Shown: piece after piece, positions 15,115-23,895 of the stretch
Layout: the number at the start of each line of letters is the position of its first letter
Numbering within the stretch: the first letter of the stretch is position 1
Assembly: GCA_002706365.1 (NCBI GenBank)
Contig: PALM01000042.1
Location: forward strand, 1 to 52,090
Reading direction: 5' to 3'
DNA from: Flavobacteriales bacterium
GTDB lineage: Bacteria > Bacteroidota > Bacteroidia > Flavobacteriales_E > Vicingaceae
DNA length: 52,090 nucleotides
Translations under genes and position numbers: made by a program
The notes under the pieces: generated by a model
What the model saw: only the letters and a program-made list of their open reading frames with translations
Database searches by the model: none
What the model was told of the DNA's origin: nothing

Positions 15115-16333
15115 TAGAGAAAGTCGGGTAAAAGGTCGTCTTGCACTTTCAAACTCCAAGCTCAACACGATCTTGGAGATTACTGATGCGATCAATGATA
15201 ATTCTTCTTCAGAGGAGTTATATGGTATCCTACAGTCCGTACTTACCTCTCAACTTCAGATCGGCAGATTTGTTCTCTATGTATATGAGAATGAGTGGAA
15301 ACCAGCTCTCAGCCAGAAAGTCGATAAGCGAAAATTAAAGGGCTTACCAATAGAATCCATAGTTGAAGCATATCCTGAGATTTCTACACTAAGCTCTTCT
15401 GAAGTTAAAGGCTCAGAACAATTCGATATAGTTGTTCCTGTATATCACAAAGAAAAACCTCTCGCTTGCCTTCTTTTAGCCGATATTGAAGATGAACGAA
15501 TCGAGATCAGTCCGATAATCAAGCATCTGAAGTTCATCCAAACTATGGCCAACATCATTGTGGTGGCCTTAGAGAACAAACGACTTACAAAGGAATACAT
15601 CAAGCAGATTGAGGTTAAGAAGGAGCTAGAACTTGCTCAGAATATGCAAAGTCTGCTATTTCCCAGAGAGCTTCCCAAAGACAAGGATCTTGAAGTTGAG
15701 GCTTATTACGAGCCGCATTCAGAAGTTGGAGGTGATTATTATGATGTGATCGAGTTGGACGAGCACAGAACCGCAATTTGCATTGCAGATGTTTCCGGTA
15801 AGGGAATGTCGGCCGCTCTGCTCATGGCCAACTTCCAGGCTAACCTACGCGCATTGATCAATGTTACTGATGATCTAGAGGCATTGATAGAGATGAGCAA
15901 TCAAAAAGTGATCGATTCCGTGCATTATGAAAAGTTCATCACCCTTTTCATCGCCATCTACGATAGAAAAAAGAAAGAATTAAGCTATTTGAACGCTGGT
16001 CACCAACCGGCCATTCTAAAAAATGGGAATAAATTCCAATTGCTCAATAAGGGATGTACTGTACTAGGAATGTTTGATGAATTGCCAAAAGTAGAATCTG
16101 GCACCATAAAGATCAATGCAAAATCACTCCTGTTGGGTTTCACGGATGGGATCTCAGAATTGGAAGATGAAAAAGGGGAGCAACTAGAAGTTGAAGGTCT
16201 GCAAGCTATTGTAGAGAAAGCAAAAGACTTGAAAAGCTTAAAAAGCAGCCTGATAAAGAGGGTTGATCAATTGAAGGCCGGAAGTGGTATCAATGACGAT
16301 ATCACTTTTGTAGCTCTGTCATTTCTTCCTTAA
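15104..16333 (+). CDS. RsbU-like PP2C (SpoIIE) phosphatase with GAF-like domain
   Basis: A 409-residue cytosolic signalling protein. Residues about 20-180 look like a GAF sensor domain, a short coiled helix follows (KKELELAQNMQSLLFP is the usual linker motif), and residues about 200-409 are a PP2C/SpoIIE serine phosphatase with metal residues in GGDYYD, ADVSGKGMSAAL, FTDGISE and NDDITFV. Such proteins normally dephosphorylate anti-anti-sigma factors in partner-switching pathways. No STAS or HATPase partner is in the window. It overlaps the preceding lpxD-like gene by 11 bp and its 3' end overlaps the convergent polymerase gene by 32 bp. Confidence 0.88.
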   Translation: MGSDRESRVKGRLALSNSKLNTILEITDAINDNSSSEELYGILQSVLTSQLQIGRFVLYVYENEWKPALSQKVDKRKLKGLPIESIVEAYPEISTLSSSEVKGSEQFDIVVPVYHKEKPLACLLLADIEDERIEISPIIKHLKFIQTMANIIVVALENKRLTKEYIKQIEVKKELELAQNMQSLLFPRELPKDKDLEVEAYYEPHSEVGGDYYDVIELDEHRTAICIADVSGKGMSAALLMANFQANLRALINVTDDLEALIEMSNQKVIDSVHYEKFITLFIAIYDRKKKELSYLNAGHQPAILKNGNKFQLLNKGCTVLGMFDELPKVESGTIKINAKSLLLGFTDGISELEDEKGEQLEVEGLQAIVEKAKDLKSLKSSLIKRVDQLKAGSGINDDITFVALSFLP

Positions 16334-17750
16334 GGAATTTCTTCTTGTTTAGGTCAATACAGACCATGATGGCTATAAATGACCAGAATGGGACACTGGC
16401 CTTATCCGTATCCAGAAAGTTATTCAATGTACCATTGATGATATAAGTGGTGAATGCCAATGTGACCCAAAAAACTATAGACCTCAGCTCAGATCTAGGT
16501 AGGGAATAGTACAGATTCGCCGACTTATAATAAAAGACGATGATGATCAATACAAAGGTTACGGTTCCTAAGATTCCCATCTCAGCAAGTGGACCGATGA
16601 ATTCAGAGTGAGCATTCCCCATATCTCCCGCATTAGTACTAATGATGGTAAGATCTTCAGAAGATTGAAAAGGAGCGTATTGAAAGGCATATGTACCGGG
16701 TCCGAAGCCCAGGAATGGTCTTGCCTGAAACATTCGAATCGCCGAATTCCATCTATTGATCCTCTCCAAGTTGGAGGCATCAGTAGAGATATTCGTAATC
16801 GATTGTACGTGTTCGCTTAGATTTTCAGAGGTAGAGTCTTGTTCGTTCTTCTCCAAGACATTGATAATATCTGTCCAGAATATGCCCACAAAGATCATTG
16901 CCAATCCCGCTAAAGAGAAAACAAAAGATCTTCTCATTTTGAAGATATAGATCAATGAAACTGCAAATGCAGCCAAAAGAGAGATCCAGGCTGCTCTACC
17001 ATATGAAAAGATGATTCCCAGCGATAGAATAATGGTCATCATTAAGGTTATGAGTCTGTACTTGGAGTAACGCTTAGCACTGAGAAGAAAAAGTAAGATG
17101 GGGAACATCATTGCCAGCACGGCGCCATAAACGGTGTGATCCTTAAAGAAAGGCTGCATTACCCAGTGAGCTGGTCGTTCGGCAAATCCATATTTGGAGT
17201 GATGTATGAAAGTGTACAGTGCAACCATGCTCAAGGGAATCAAATAAACCCAGAAGAAAGTCCGAATATTCTTAACATTCACAAATAGCTGAGTGGCAAT
17301 GAAATAGAAAGCTACTACAAACCACAGTCGCGCTAAGAAGAATTTGATAGAGATCAAAGGCATTGTGCTAGTGACAACCGTAACTAGAATCCAGGCCAGA
17401 TGAAAGTACAAGGCCTTGCTCATGCTATGCTTGATGATACGTTCATCAAAATAGCGTTCGTAAAGAAGCTTAAGTATAAAGATCAATAGAACCCCGAAGA
17501 GGAGAGGTTCGGTGGGTACGAACATTCCAATCCCTCCAAAATCCAATTCTTCTAAATTGAGCGATAATGGTGTACTGAATATGATGAACCACATTAGTTT
17601 GTCCATTGCCACAAAGGCAAGGATTACCAAAACCAAGGCGAAGGGCACTAATGAAAACCAATATTGCTCAAGGGCGATCAGGGCGCTGTTGGCCATGATG
17701 AATAGGAAGCTCAGAATGAGTGCCCAATTGGATTTTAGTGCATTGTCCAT
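16302..17750 (-). CDS. O-antigen ligase/polymerase family protein (Wzy_C)
   Basis: A 482-residue polytopic inner-membrane protein with about eleven or twelve hydrophobic helices. The family's large periplasmic loop is visible at about residues 325-390, with the conserved GFGPGTYAFQY and AHSEFIGPLAEMGILG segments of Wzy_C proteins (PF04932). It either polymerises O-units or ligates the glycan to lipid A core; sequence alone does not separate the two. It is the last gene of a four-gene operon with two Wzz-like proteins and a flippase. Its start overlaps the preceding stop by 1 bp (TAATG). Confidence 0.85.
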   Translation of the reverse strand: MDNALKSNWALILSFLFIMANSALIALEQYWFSLVPFALVLVILAFVAMDKLMWFIIFSTPLSLNLEELDFGGIGMFVPTEPLLFGVLLIFILKLLYERYFDERIIKHSMSKALYFHLAWILVTVVTSTMPLISIKFFLARLWFVVAFYFIATQLFVNVKNIRTFFWVYLIPLSMVALYTFIHHSKYGFAERPAHWVMQPFFKDHTVYGAVLAMMFPILLFLLSAKRYSKYRLITLMMTIILSLGIIFSYGRAAWISLLAAFAVSLIYIFKMRRSFVFSLAGLAMIFVGIFWTDIINVLEKNEQDSTSENLSEHVQSITNISTDASNLERINRWNSAIRMFQARPFLGFGPGTYAFQYAPFQSSEDLTIISTNAGDMGNAHSEFIGPLAEMGILGTVTFVLIIIVFYYKSANLYYSLPRSELRSIVFWVTLAFTTYIINGTLNNFLDTDKASVPFWSFIAIMVCIDLNKKKFLKEEMTELQK

Positions 17751-18718
17751 TACTGCTTGCGAGGTGAATATTTCACGAAAGTCAGTACGATAAAAGTAAA
17801 TAATGAAGCGGCTACCATTGCACTGATTACAATAAGCCAGCGAATAGGATATGCTTTCTTATCAGAGACTTCCGGTTCAACCAAAACATTTGAATAGGTG
17901 ATCTCCTTATTGTAGTTTCTCTTAGCTTCATCAAGTTGTGTGATCATTTCAGCATAAACTTCAGTGAGTTCATCTAGCTGAAGGTGCATACGATCCAAGG
18001 ACTTACCATATTTCTCCAGGTTTTGATAGATGGTCTTGGTTTCCTCAAAAGCATCACCCTTCTTGCCTTGTAATAAAAACTGAAGATAACCTTCAGTTAC
18101 GCGCTCGCTCTGGGAAGATAGATCAATGATGTTATACTTGATACTGTATTCAGCGATCTCTTTCTCCAGACTATCTATCTGCGACTTCAACTCTTTGGTA
18201 TAAGCCGTGAACATGGTGATATTTTCTCCATACTTCTGTCTTTCAGTTTCTCTGATCTTGACATTCAATTGATGGATGATCTCGGCAACAATATCCCTAG
18301 CTTTTACAGGATCTGTTGATCTTGCTTTGATCTTGATGGATTCAAAGCGGGTTTCTTCAAAACCAATGTGTTCAGAATAGAAATAGAGCATGAGCGATTT
18401 TGCCTCATGATATTCAGGGTCTAATTCATACTCTTCGTATAGATCGAACTTTTTGATGATGGTATCTCTTATTGCGTTCGATTCAAGATACTGCTGCATC
18501 TGTTCCAATCTGGTTTCGCCTGAATATACCCCGAGGTTTGCAGGGTAGATCACCCCATAAGAGTCATATTTAGGTGAAATGAATTTCGGTCCGGAAAAAA
18601 TTGCGGCTAAAGCTCCTGAAACCAGAGCAACTCCCACAAAAATATACCAGTACTTCAGAGCAAATCGCAACAAAGTCACATTTGATCTCATATAACTATT
18701 CCCCTTATTACTTTCCAT
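17750..18718 (-). CDS. Wzz-like chain-length determinant protein (copy 1)
   Basis: A 322-residue polysaccharide co-polymerase. It has an N-terminal transmembrane helix (about 23-43), a long periplasmic region rich in predicted coiled coil (about 145-260), and a C-terminal helix after AYPIRWLIV. There is no cytoplasmic tyrosine-kinase domain, so it is a PCP1-type protein. It sets glycan chain length with the Wzy-type protein encoded directly downstream. It has the same layout and C-terminal YPxRWLIV motif as the next gene upstream, so the pair are paralogues. Confidence 0.85.
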   Translation of the reverse strand: MESNKGNSYMRSNVTLLRFALKYWYIFVGVALVSGALAAIFSGPKFISPKYDSYGVIYPANLGVYSGETRLEQMQQYLESNAIRDTIIKKFDLYEEYELDPEYHEAKSLMLYFYSEHIGFEETRFESIKIKARSTDPVKARDIVAEIIHQLNVKIRETERQKYGENITMFTAYTKELKSQIDSLEKEIAEYSIKYNIIDLSSQSERVTEGYLQFLLQGKKGDAFEETKTIYQNLEKYGKSLDRMHLQLDELTEVYAEMITQLDEAKRNYNKEITYSNVLVEPEVSDKKAYPIRWLIVISAMVAASLFTFIVLTFVKYSPRKQ

Positions 18719-18723
18719 CTTCT

Positions 18724-19716
18724 TTACTGTCTAGGGTCAATAATGATCAGTATGATCATGGTGAATAAGAATGTTGCCAGTGTAGATACACTTACAATAA
18801 GCCATCTTACCGGATAGCTTGGCTTTTCTGCCTCCTTGGCTTCATTCACCACGAACTTTTGATCTATGGTAGATTGAGCATTGACCTTCGCCTCTGCGTA
18901 AATTTTTCTTAAGTCACTTAATTTCTCTCTTTCGTACTCAAGCTGCTGCACCAAACTGAGGTATTTACCACCGAATTTAGAGAGTGTATCTAGCTTATTC
19001 TGAAGGATCCTAGCAGCTTTATCATTATTACTTACAACTGCGGCTCCGTACTGATCAGAAAGCACTTCAACTTGTGTTTCATAATCTTGCACACCTTTGG
19101 ATCTAATCATATTCAATGTATCCTCCATGCGAGAGATCTCAGAAGTCAATTGCTTGTATTGAGCTTCTACGATACCTAATGCTTGAACAGCAACCTTATT
19201 TAGCATACGATTTCTAACTTCATCAAACATTCTGGCGATCTCATTAGCGATATCTGCAGCATACTTAGCATCTCTATCGAGCACTTCAATTTTCACTGCT
19301 CTATACTTTGTTCTGTAGAAGTCGATGTTATTATCGTATTCTCTGTTAAGTTGAGTGAGTCTGAATTCACTTTCAGGATCGATCTTGTAGTGATTCATCA
19401 GATCGAACTTTTCCATGATATGCTGGCGGATCACATCAGATCTAAGGATCTGGATCATCTGCTCTGCCTCTTCCTCTTCTCCGAATTCAAGAAAGTCTTT
19501 CTCCTTGTAATTCTCATCATTCAATAGGGCTCTAGAGATAGAGGTAGTTGTTGATGGGAATAGGATCACAGATGATTCGTACTTGTCATCTATAAAAAAG
19601 GAAAAGACCAGTGAACAGATCAGTGCAAGCAAAGTAGTAGTAAGCAAAACAATTTTCCACTTTCCCATAAAAGAAAGCACTCCTTTGGAGTTAATATCGT
19701 AGTTTGATTCAGTCAT
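18724..19716 (-). CDS. Wzz-like chain-length determinant protein (copy 2)
   Basis: A 330-residue Wzz-like co-polymerase. It has a transmembrane helix at about 19-40, a charged periplasmic coiled-coil segment (about 160-290), and a C-terminal helix after SYPVRWLIV. It lacks a kinase domain. It lies 5 bp upstream of copy 1. The two may form a hetero-oligomer or control two chain-length modes, which is inference. Confidence 0.85.
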   Translation of the reverse strand: MTESNYDINSKGVLSFMGKWKIVLLTTTLLALICSLVFSFFIDDKYESSVILFPSTTTSISRALLNDENYKEKDFLEFGEEEEAEQMIQILRSDVIRQHIMEKFDLMNHYKIDPESEFRLTQLNREYDNNIDFYRTKYRAVKIEVLDRDAKYAADIANEIARMFDEVRNRMLNKVAVQALGIVEAQYKQLTSEISRMEDTLNMIRSKGVQDYETQVEVLSDQYGAAVVSNNDKAARILQNKLDTLSKFGGKYLSLVQQLEYEREKLSDLRKIYAEAKVNAQSTIDQKFVVNEAKEAEKPSYPVRWLIVSVSTLATFLFTMIILIIIDPRQ

Positions 19717-19768
19717 CTAGCCGCGAACAAATTAAAGGCTTCAAAATTATACAAATTCAGAGTGATTC

Positions 19769-21205
19769 CTATTGTCTAAAGATTTTGAACACTTCCTTCA
19801 AGCTGACGAGGCCACTAATGAATGGCAAGATCAAGCTCAGTAGTATTATTGTCGTCAAAGTAGTTAGCATTGAATTGCTTAGCTCCAGTGCTCCATAAGC
19901 GGAAACAACAATAAGGAGCACAACCAATAGGTTTCTCAACAAGAAGTCAAAACGAACTTTTAGCTGGAATATTCTCTTGACGAAGAAAATTTGGAATAAA
20001 ATCACCAATGCCTGAGTAAATAGAGTAGCTATTGCAGCTCCTTTTGCTCCATGGGTTGGAATTAGCCATAAATTCAAGACTAGATTTAGGATCAGACCTA
20101 TAGCAGAGATCAGGTTTAACTCTTTAAGACTGCCATTGGCGGTAAGTAAGGTTCCATATACATAACTAAGGGCAATCGCGATAAAGGATAGCATCAAGAT
20201 CTGGAATACCTCAGCAGACTCCTCGATATTTTCTACATAGAGCAGATCCATCACTTCATAAGGAAACAGATAGGAAATCAAAGCCACACTCATGGATGGA
20301 ATGAAGATCAAGTTAAAGGATGTGCGCAGGAGCTTTTGTATGGATTCGTTCTGTTTGATCATTCTAGCGAATATTGGAAGCAATATTCCGGCAAAGAGAT
20401 ATCCAAACATATTAAAGCCTTCAAGTATTCTGTAGGCTTGAGCATATACCCCAGCTTGATACTTACCATCGATCAGTAATCTTTCTACCATAACAGAATC
20501 CAAACGGTAGTAAAACGACATTAATAAAACAAGCAGAGCAAAGGGCATACTCTCCTTTAGAATTAAACGAAAAACGGCAAGGTCGAATCGCGGTTTAAAG
20601 AATGAAGCCTTTTTCAAGACGATAAGGAATGCGATAAGGGCAGTAATCACATATGCGGCAAATTGTGCATAGACAAACCATTCAATCTCAAATACACCTT
20701 CAAAACGCTCCGACCAAAGCAGATATCCACAAATGGCGATCATTAATAGGCGATCTGTCACAGATAATGCTCCCTCTATCTTGAAGAGATGCAATCCGGA
20801 AAGATTAGAGCGTAAATAAAGGATCAAAGAAGCCAAGAATTGATTGACACTGAGTATCAAGAGTAATTTGATCTCTTTGCCTTCGTATCCGATCATCCAA
20901 CCCAGCAATAAAGTCAAGATCAGATACAAGCCTCCCAACATCAATTTTATATTGAATATGCCGGAAAAATACCTTCCGAGCATATGGGCATGTTGGGCTA
21001 TATTTCGATTGTTGTAATTGGTAATGCCGAAATCTAGGATGATATTCAGCAAGATAGAGAATCCAAAAATTGGATAGTAAAGTCCGTATTCCTCGGCTCC
21101 CACTCTATTCTGAACCGCCACATCAATACCCAATATCCAAAATGGCTTGACCAGTAAATTTAACAGCAGCACAAAGAGAAGATTGCCGACGAACTTTTTT
21201 TGCAT
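19769..21205 (-). CDS. Polysaccharide flippase, Wzx/MATE-like
   Basis: A 478-residue membrane protein with about twelve to fourteen hydrophobic helices, of the polysaccharide-biosynthesis flippase type (MVF/MATE fold) that moves lipid-linked glycan across the inner membrane. Conserved-looking blocks near the N-terminus include LLVKPFWILGID and ITNYNNRNIAQH. I chose the ATG at 21205 (MQKKFVGN) over one seven codons upstream: it fits the usual N-terminus, and the upstream ATG lies inside a small inverted repeat (21212-21227). It is the first gene of the minus-strand polysaccharide operon. Confidence 0.86.
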   Translation of the reverse strand: MQKKFVGNLLFVLLLNLLVKPFWILGIDVAVQNRVGAEEYGLYYPIFGFSILLNIILDFGITNYNNRNIAQHAHMLGRYFSGIFNIKLMLGGLYLILTLLLGWMIGYEGKEIKLLLILSVNQFLASLILYLRSNLSGLHLFKIEGALSVTDRLLMIAICGYLLWSERFEGVFEIEWFVYAQFAAYVITALIAFLIVLKKASFFKPRFDLAVFRLILKESMPFALLVLLMSFYYRLDSVMVERLLIDGKYQAGVYAQAYRILEGFNMFGYLFAGILLPIFARMIKQNESIQKLLRTSFNLIFIPSMSVALISYLFPYEVMDLLYVENIEESAEVFQILMLSFIAIALSYVYGTLLTANGSLKELNLISAIGLILNLVLNLWLIPTHGAKGAAIATLFTQALVILFQIFFVKRIFQLKVRFDFLLRNLLVVLLIVVSAYGALELSNSMLTTLTTIILLSLILPFISGLVSLKEVFKIFRQ

Positions 21206-21269
21206 GTAGCTTTTGTGAAAACACAAATTAAAGCAAAGCGATTGAAAAGCTGAATTGGTAGAGGCTCAG

Positions 21270-21277
21270 TATATTTG
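21270..21277 (+). promoter_or_regulatory. -7 box TATATTTG of the methyltransferase gene
   Basis: Exact TAnnTTTG match 17 nt before the ATG at 21295, in the gap between the divergent flippase and methyltransferase genes. Confidence 0.55.
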
Positions 21278-21294
21278 CCCTTTTTAAGAAAAAC

Positions 21295-22119
21295 ATGGGG
21301 ATGACTGTAGAGGAGTTTTTCGAGCACTTTGTCGATGAGCTCAAAGAGAATGAGGATCTGCGTTATTATTACAAGTATCTAGAAGATGAATCTCGATTTG
21401 AATATCGCAAGGCATATTTCTGTCAAAGACTTCAGTACATCTATGATCAGGTAAGAAAGCAAAATGATCCGCGGATATGGGATTGTGGATGTGGATTCGG
21501 AACCACTGCCATCTTTCTAGCTATCAATGGCATATCTTCCCATGGAACTACCCTTGAGCATTATATCAAACAACTGCCAAAGCGATTAAAGTACTGGTCG
21601 GATTACGGAGATATGAGTCTTTTTACCTATTCCTATGAAGACATCTTCGATCATCAGTTCGATAAGGCTTCATATGACCTTATCATTATCCAAGACACCC
21701 TTCACCACCTTGAGCCATTGCAAGATGCTTTAAAGGTCTTCAATCATGTGCTCAGTGATAAAGGACAATTATTGATCATTGAAGAAAATGGCAATAATGT
21801 GATCCAAAACGCCAAGCTCTTTCTTCAAAGGGGAAATAAACGAATCATAGAGATCTACGACGAAAAGTTGAAGAAGAATATTTTGCTTGGCAATGAGAAT
21901 ATTCGCAGCTTAGGCAAGTGGAAAAAAGAATTTAAAAAACAAGGGTTCCGCATAAATGAAGGTAGTGTGGAATATATCCGTTACTATCTGCCGTTTATGT
22001 TCCCTAACGAAAAGGCCGGGGAAAGGGTAGAAAAGGAGCAGAAACTCTGGAAAAAGAATAAATTCCTCAAGGAATACTTCTTTTTTGGTATCAATTTCCT
22101 GGTAGAAAAAGCTACCTAA
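21295..22119 (+). CDS. Class I SAM-dependent methyltransferase
   Basis: A 274-residue soluble methyltransferase of the Rossmann type. Motif I is IWDCGCGFGTTAIFLA (around residues 61-76), followed by the acidic end of strand 2 (TTLE), and a post-motif segment DTLHHLEPLQDAL. A variable C-terminal part probably defines the substrate. It is divergent from the polysaccharide operon and 1 bp before a glycosyltransferase gene, which suggests that it methylates a sugar or lipid-linked glycan. The context is suggestive only. Confidence 0.85.
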   Translation: MGMTVEEFFEHFVDELKENEDLRYYYKYLEDESRFEYRKAYFCQRLQYIYDQVRKQNDPRIWDCGCGFGTTAIFLAINGISSHGTTLEHYIKQLPKRLKYWSDYGDMSLFTYSYEDIFDHQFDKASYDLIIIQDTLHHLEPLQDALKVFNHVLSDKGQLLIIEENGNNVIQNAKLFLQRGNKRIIEIYDEKLKKNILLGNENIRSLGKWKKEFKKQGFRINEGSVEYIRYYLPFMFPNEKAGERVEKEQKLWKKNKFLKEYFFFGINFLVEKAT

Positions 22120-22120
22120 T

Positions 22121-23251
22121 ATGCGCATTGCGGTCAACAGTCGCTTGCTTGTTCCAGGAAAGATGGACGGGATCGCCCGCTTCAGCTTAGAGACTTTTAA
22201 ATTGATCTGCGCCAATCACCCCGAGCACGAATTCACTTTCATTTACGACCGCAAAGCACCCGAAATCAATTTTGGTCCAAATACCAAGAATGTAAGCATC
22301 TCCCCTCCTGCCCGTCATCCAATACTTTGGTACATCTGGTTTGAACATAGACTGAAGAATTATCTTAACAAAGAGAAATTCGATCTATTTATTTCTCCAG
22401 AAGGCTGGGTTCCACCAAAGCTGAGAATGAAGAGTCTTGCTGTGATCCACGATCTCAATTTCTTCCATCATCCTGAGTACCTGATCAGTTCGCATCGAAA
22501 ATTCTTGCAGAAATATTTCCCAAAATATGCCAAGAGGGCAGATCGCATAGCTACGGTATCTGAATATTCAAAGAGAGATATTGTGAAGACTTTGCAGGTA
22601 GATGAGCATAAAGTTGATGTAGTGTACAATGGAGTAAGTGGATCTTTCAAGCTTGCAACTGAATCAGAAATCGCGGAAGTAAGGAATAAATACACTGAGG
22701 GAGAAGAGTTCTTCATTTTCATTGGCACCATTCACCCTAGAAAGAACCTCAAACACCTGCTTCTGGCCTTTGAGCAATTTAAAGATGAGCAGTCGGCTAG
22801 AGAGAAGCTTGTAGTTGTTGGCAATCGAAAATGGTGGCCTCAGGAACTTGAAGACACCCTACAAACGCTAAGACATAAAGATGATGTCGTCTTCACCTCT
22901 AGGTTGGAAGATGAGGAAGTAGCTAAACTGCTTTCTGCATCTATTGCGCTTAGTTATCTACCCTTTTTTGAAGGATTTGGTATACCAATCTTAGAAGCTT
23001 TCAAATGCGGCACAGCAGTAATTACGGCATCTAACACCTCTCTACCAGAAGTAGCAGGAGATGCGGCTCTATTTGCGAAAGCGGATGATGTAGCTGGAAT
23101 AGCTGCACAAATGACCAAACTCCATCAGGACAAAGGACTTAGAAATGCACTTATTGAAAAAGGAAAAGTTAGATTGAACAACTATTCTTGGGACAAAACA
23201 GCCGATCTACTTTGGAAATCGGCCTTAAAGAGCATTTCAGATGAGTCTTGA
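22121..23251 (+). CDS. Glycosyltransferase family 4 (GT-B fold)
   Basis: A 376-residue glycosyltransferase. The C-terminal nucleotide-sugar domain is clear: GTIHPRKNLKHLL near residue 206, PFFEGFGIPILEAF near 285 (the E-x7-E motif of retaining GT4 enzymes), then TSLPEVAGDAALF. The N-terminal half carries the acceptor site and a weakly conserved start. It probably adds a sugar to a surface glycan using a nucleotide sugar on the cytosolic face of the inner membrane. It is co-transcribed with the methyltransferase and overlaps rnhB by 11 bp. Confidence 0.9.
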   Translation: MRIAVNSRLLVPGKMDGIARFSLETFKLICANHPEHEFTFIYDRKAPEINFGPNTKNVSISPPARHPILWYIWFEHRLKNYLNKEKFDLFISPEGWVPPKLRMKSLAVIHDLNFFHHPEYLISSHRKFLQKYFPKYAKRADRIATVSEYSKRDIVKTLQVDEHKVDVVYNGVSGSFKLATESEIAEVRNKYTEGEEFFIFIGTIHPRKNLKHLLLAFEQFKDEQSAREKLVVVGNRKWWPQELEDTLQTLRHKDDVVFTSRLEDEEVAKLLSASIALSYLPFFEGFGIPILEAFKCGTAVITASNTSLPEVAGDAALFAKADDVAGIAAQMTKLHQDKGLRNALIEKGKVRLNNYSWDKTADLLWKSALKSISDES

Positions 23252-23840
23252 ATCCCATTTTGACTCCAAAAAGATAGAATTGGCATGTGATGAAGCAGGA
23301 AGGGGCTGCTTGGCAGGAGCTGTATATGCAGCTGCAGTGATTTTGAAGCCGGGAATTAGCAATCCTTTGCTGGATGATTCTAAGAAACTAAATGCAAGGA
23401 AAAGAGAAGAACTGAGAAGTTGGATAGAAGAGCACACCATTTGGGCAGTTGGTATAGTAGAACCGGAGGAAATTGATGAGATCAACATCTTGAATGCCTC
23501 ATTTCTTGCCATGCACAGGGCAATAGATCAAATTGATGCCGATTTTGATCATTTATTGATCGATGGAAACCGTTTTAATCCATATCCAAACAAAAACCAC
23601 CATTGTATCGTAAAGGGAGATGGGAAGTATCAAAGCATAGCGGCGGCCTCAATACTGGCAAAGTCGCATCGCGATGAATATATGACGGAATTAGCTAAAG
23701 AGTTACCAATGTATGATTGGGGCAACAATTTTGGCTATCCTACCGTCAAGCATAGAGAAGCAATAAAAAAACACGGAATAAGTAAACACCATAGAAAGAG
23801 TTTTCAGTTGCTACCAAACCAATTGCAAATGAAGCTATAA
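23241..23840 (+). CDS. rnhB: Ribonuclease HII
   Basis: RNase HII nicks RNA-DNA hybrids, including single ribonucleotides in DNA. The 199-residue protein has the signature CDEAGRGCLAGAVYAAAV near residue 13, which supplies the Asp-Glu metal ligands, then DDSKKLN and a later Asp in HLLIDGNRF. The segment AAASILAKSHRDEYM is typical of the family. The length is normal. Its start lies inside the end of the glycosyltransferase gene (11-bp overlap), so it is in that operon. Confidence 0.95.
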   Translation: MSLESHFDSKKIELACDEAGRGCLAGAVYAAAVILKPGISNPLLDDSKKLNARKREELRSWIEEHTIWAVGIVEPEEIDEINILNASFLAMHRAIDQIDADFDHLLIDGNRFNPYPNKNHHCIVKGDGKYQSIAAASILAKSHRDEYMTELAKELPMYDWGNNFGYPTVKHREAIKKHGISKHHRKSFQLLPNQLQMKL

Positions 23841-23865
23841 TTAGCCTTCTCTAGAAAGGGGCTAA
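23841..23865 (+). terminator. Weak hairpin after rnhB
   Basis: Inverted arms ttagcc and ggctaa enclose a small internal palindrome. Only a short, interrupted T-run follows, so termination efficiency is doubtful. Confidence 0.35.
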
Positions 23866-23895
23866 CTTTACTTAAGCCTTCAGAGGGTTCATTAA

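Noticed and set aside
16302-23840. Horizontally acquired surface-polysaccharide island
   Set aside because: No tRNA, integrase, insertion sequence or obvious base-composition shift borders the region, and codon usage looks like the neighbours.
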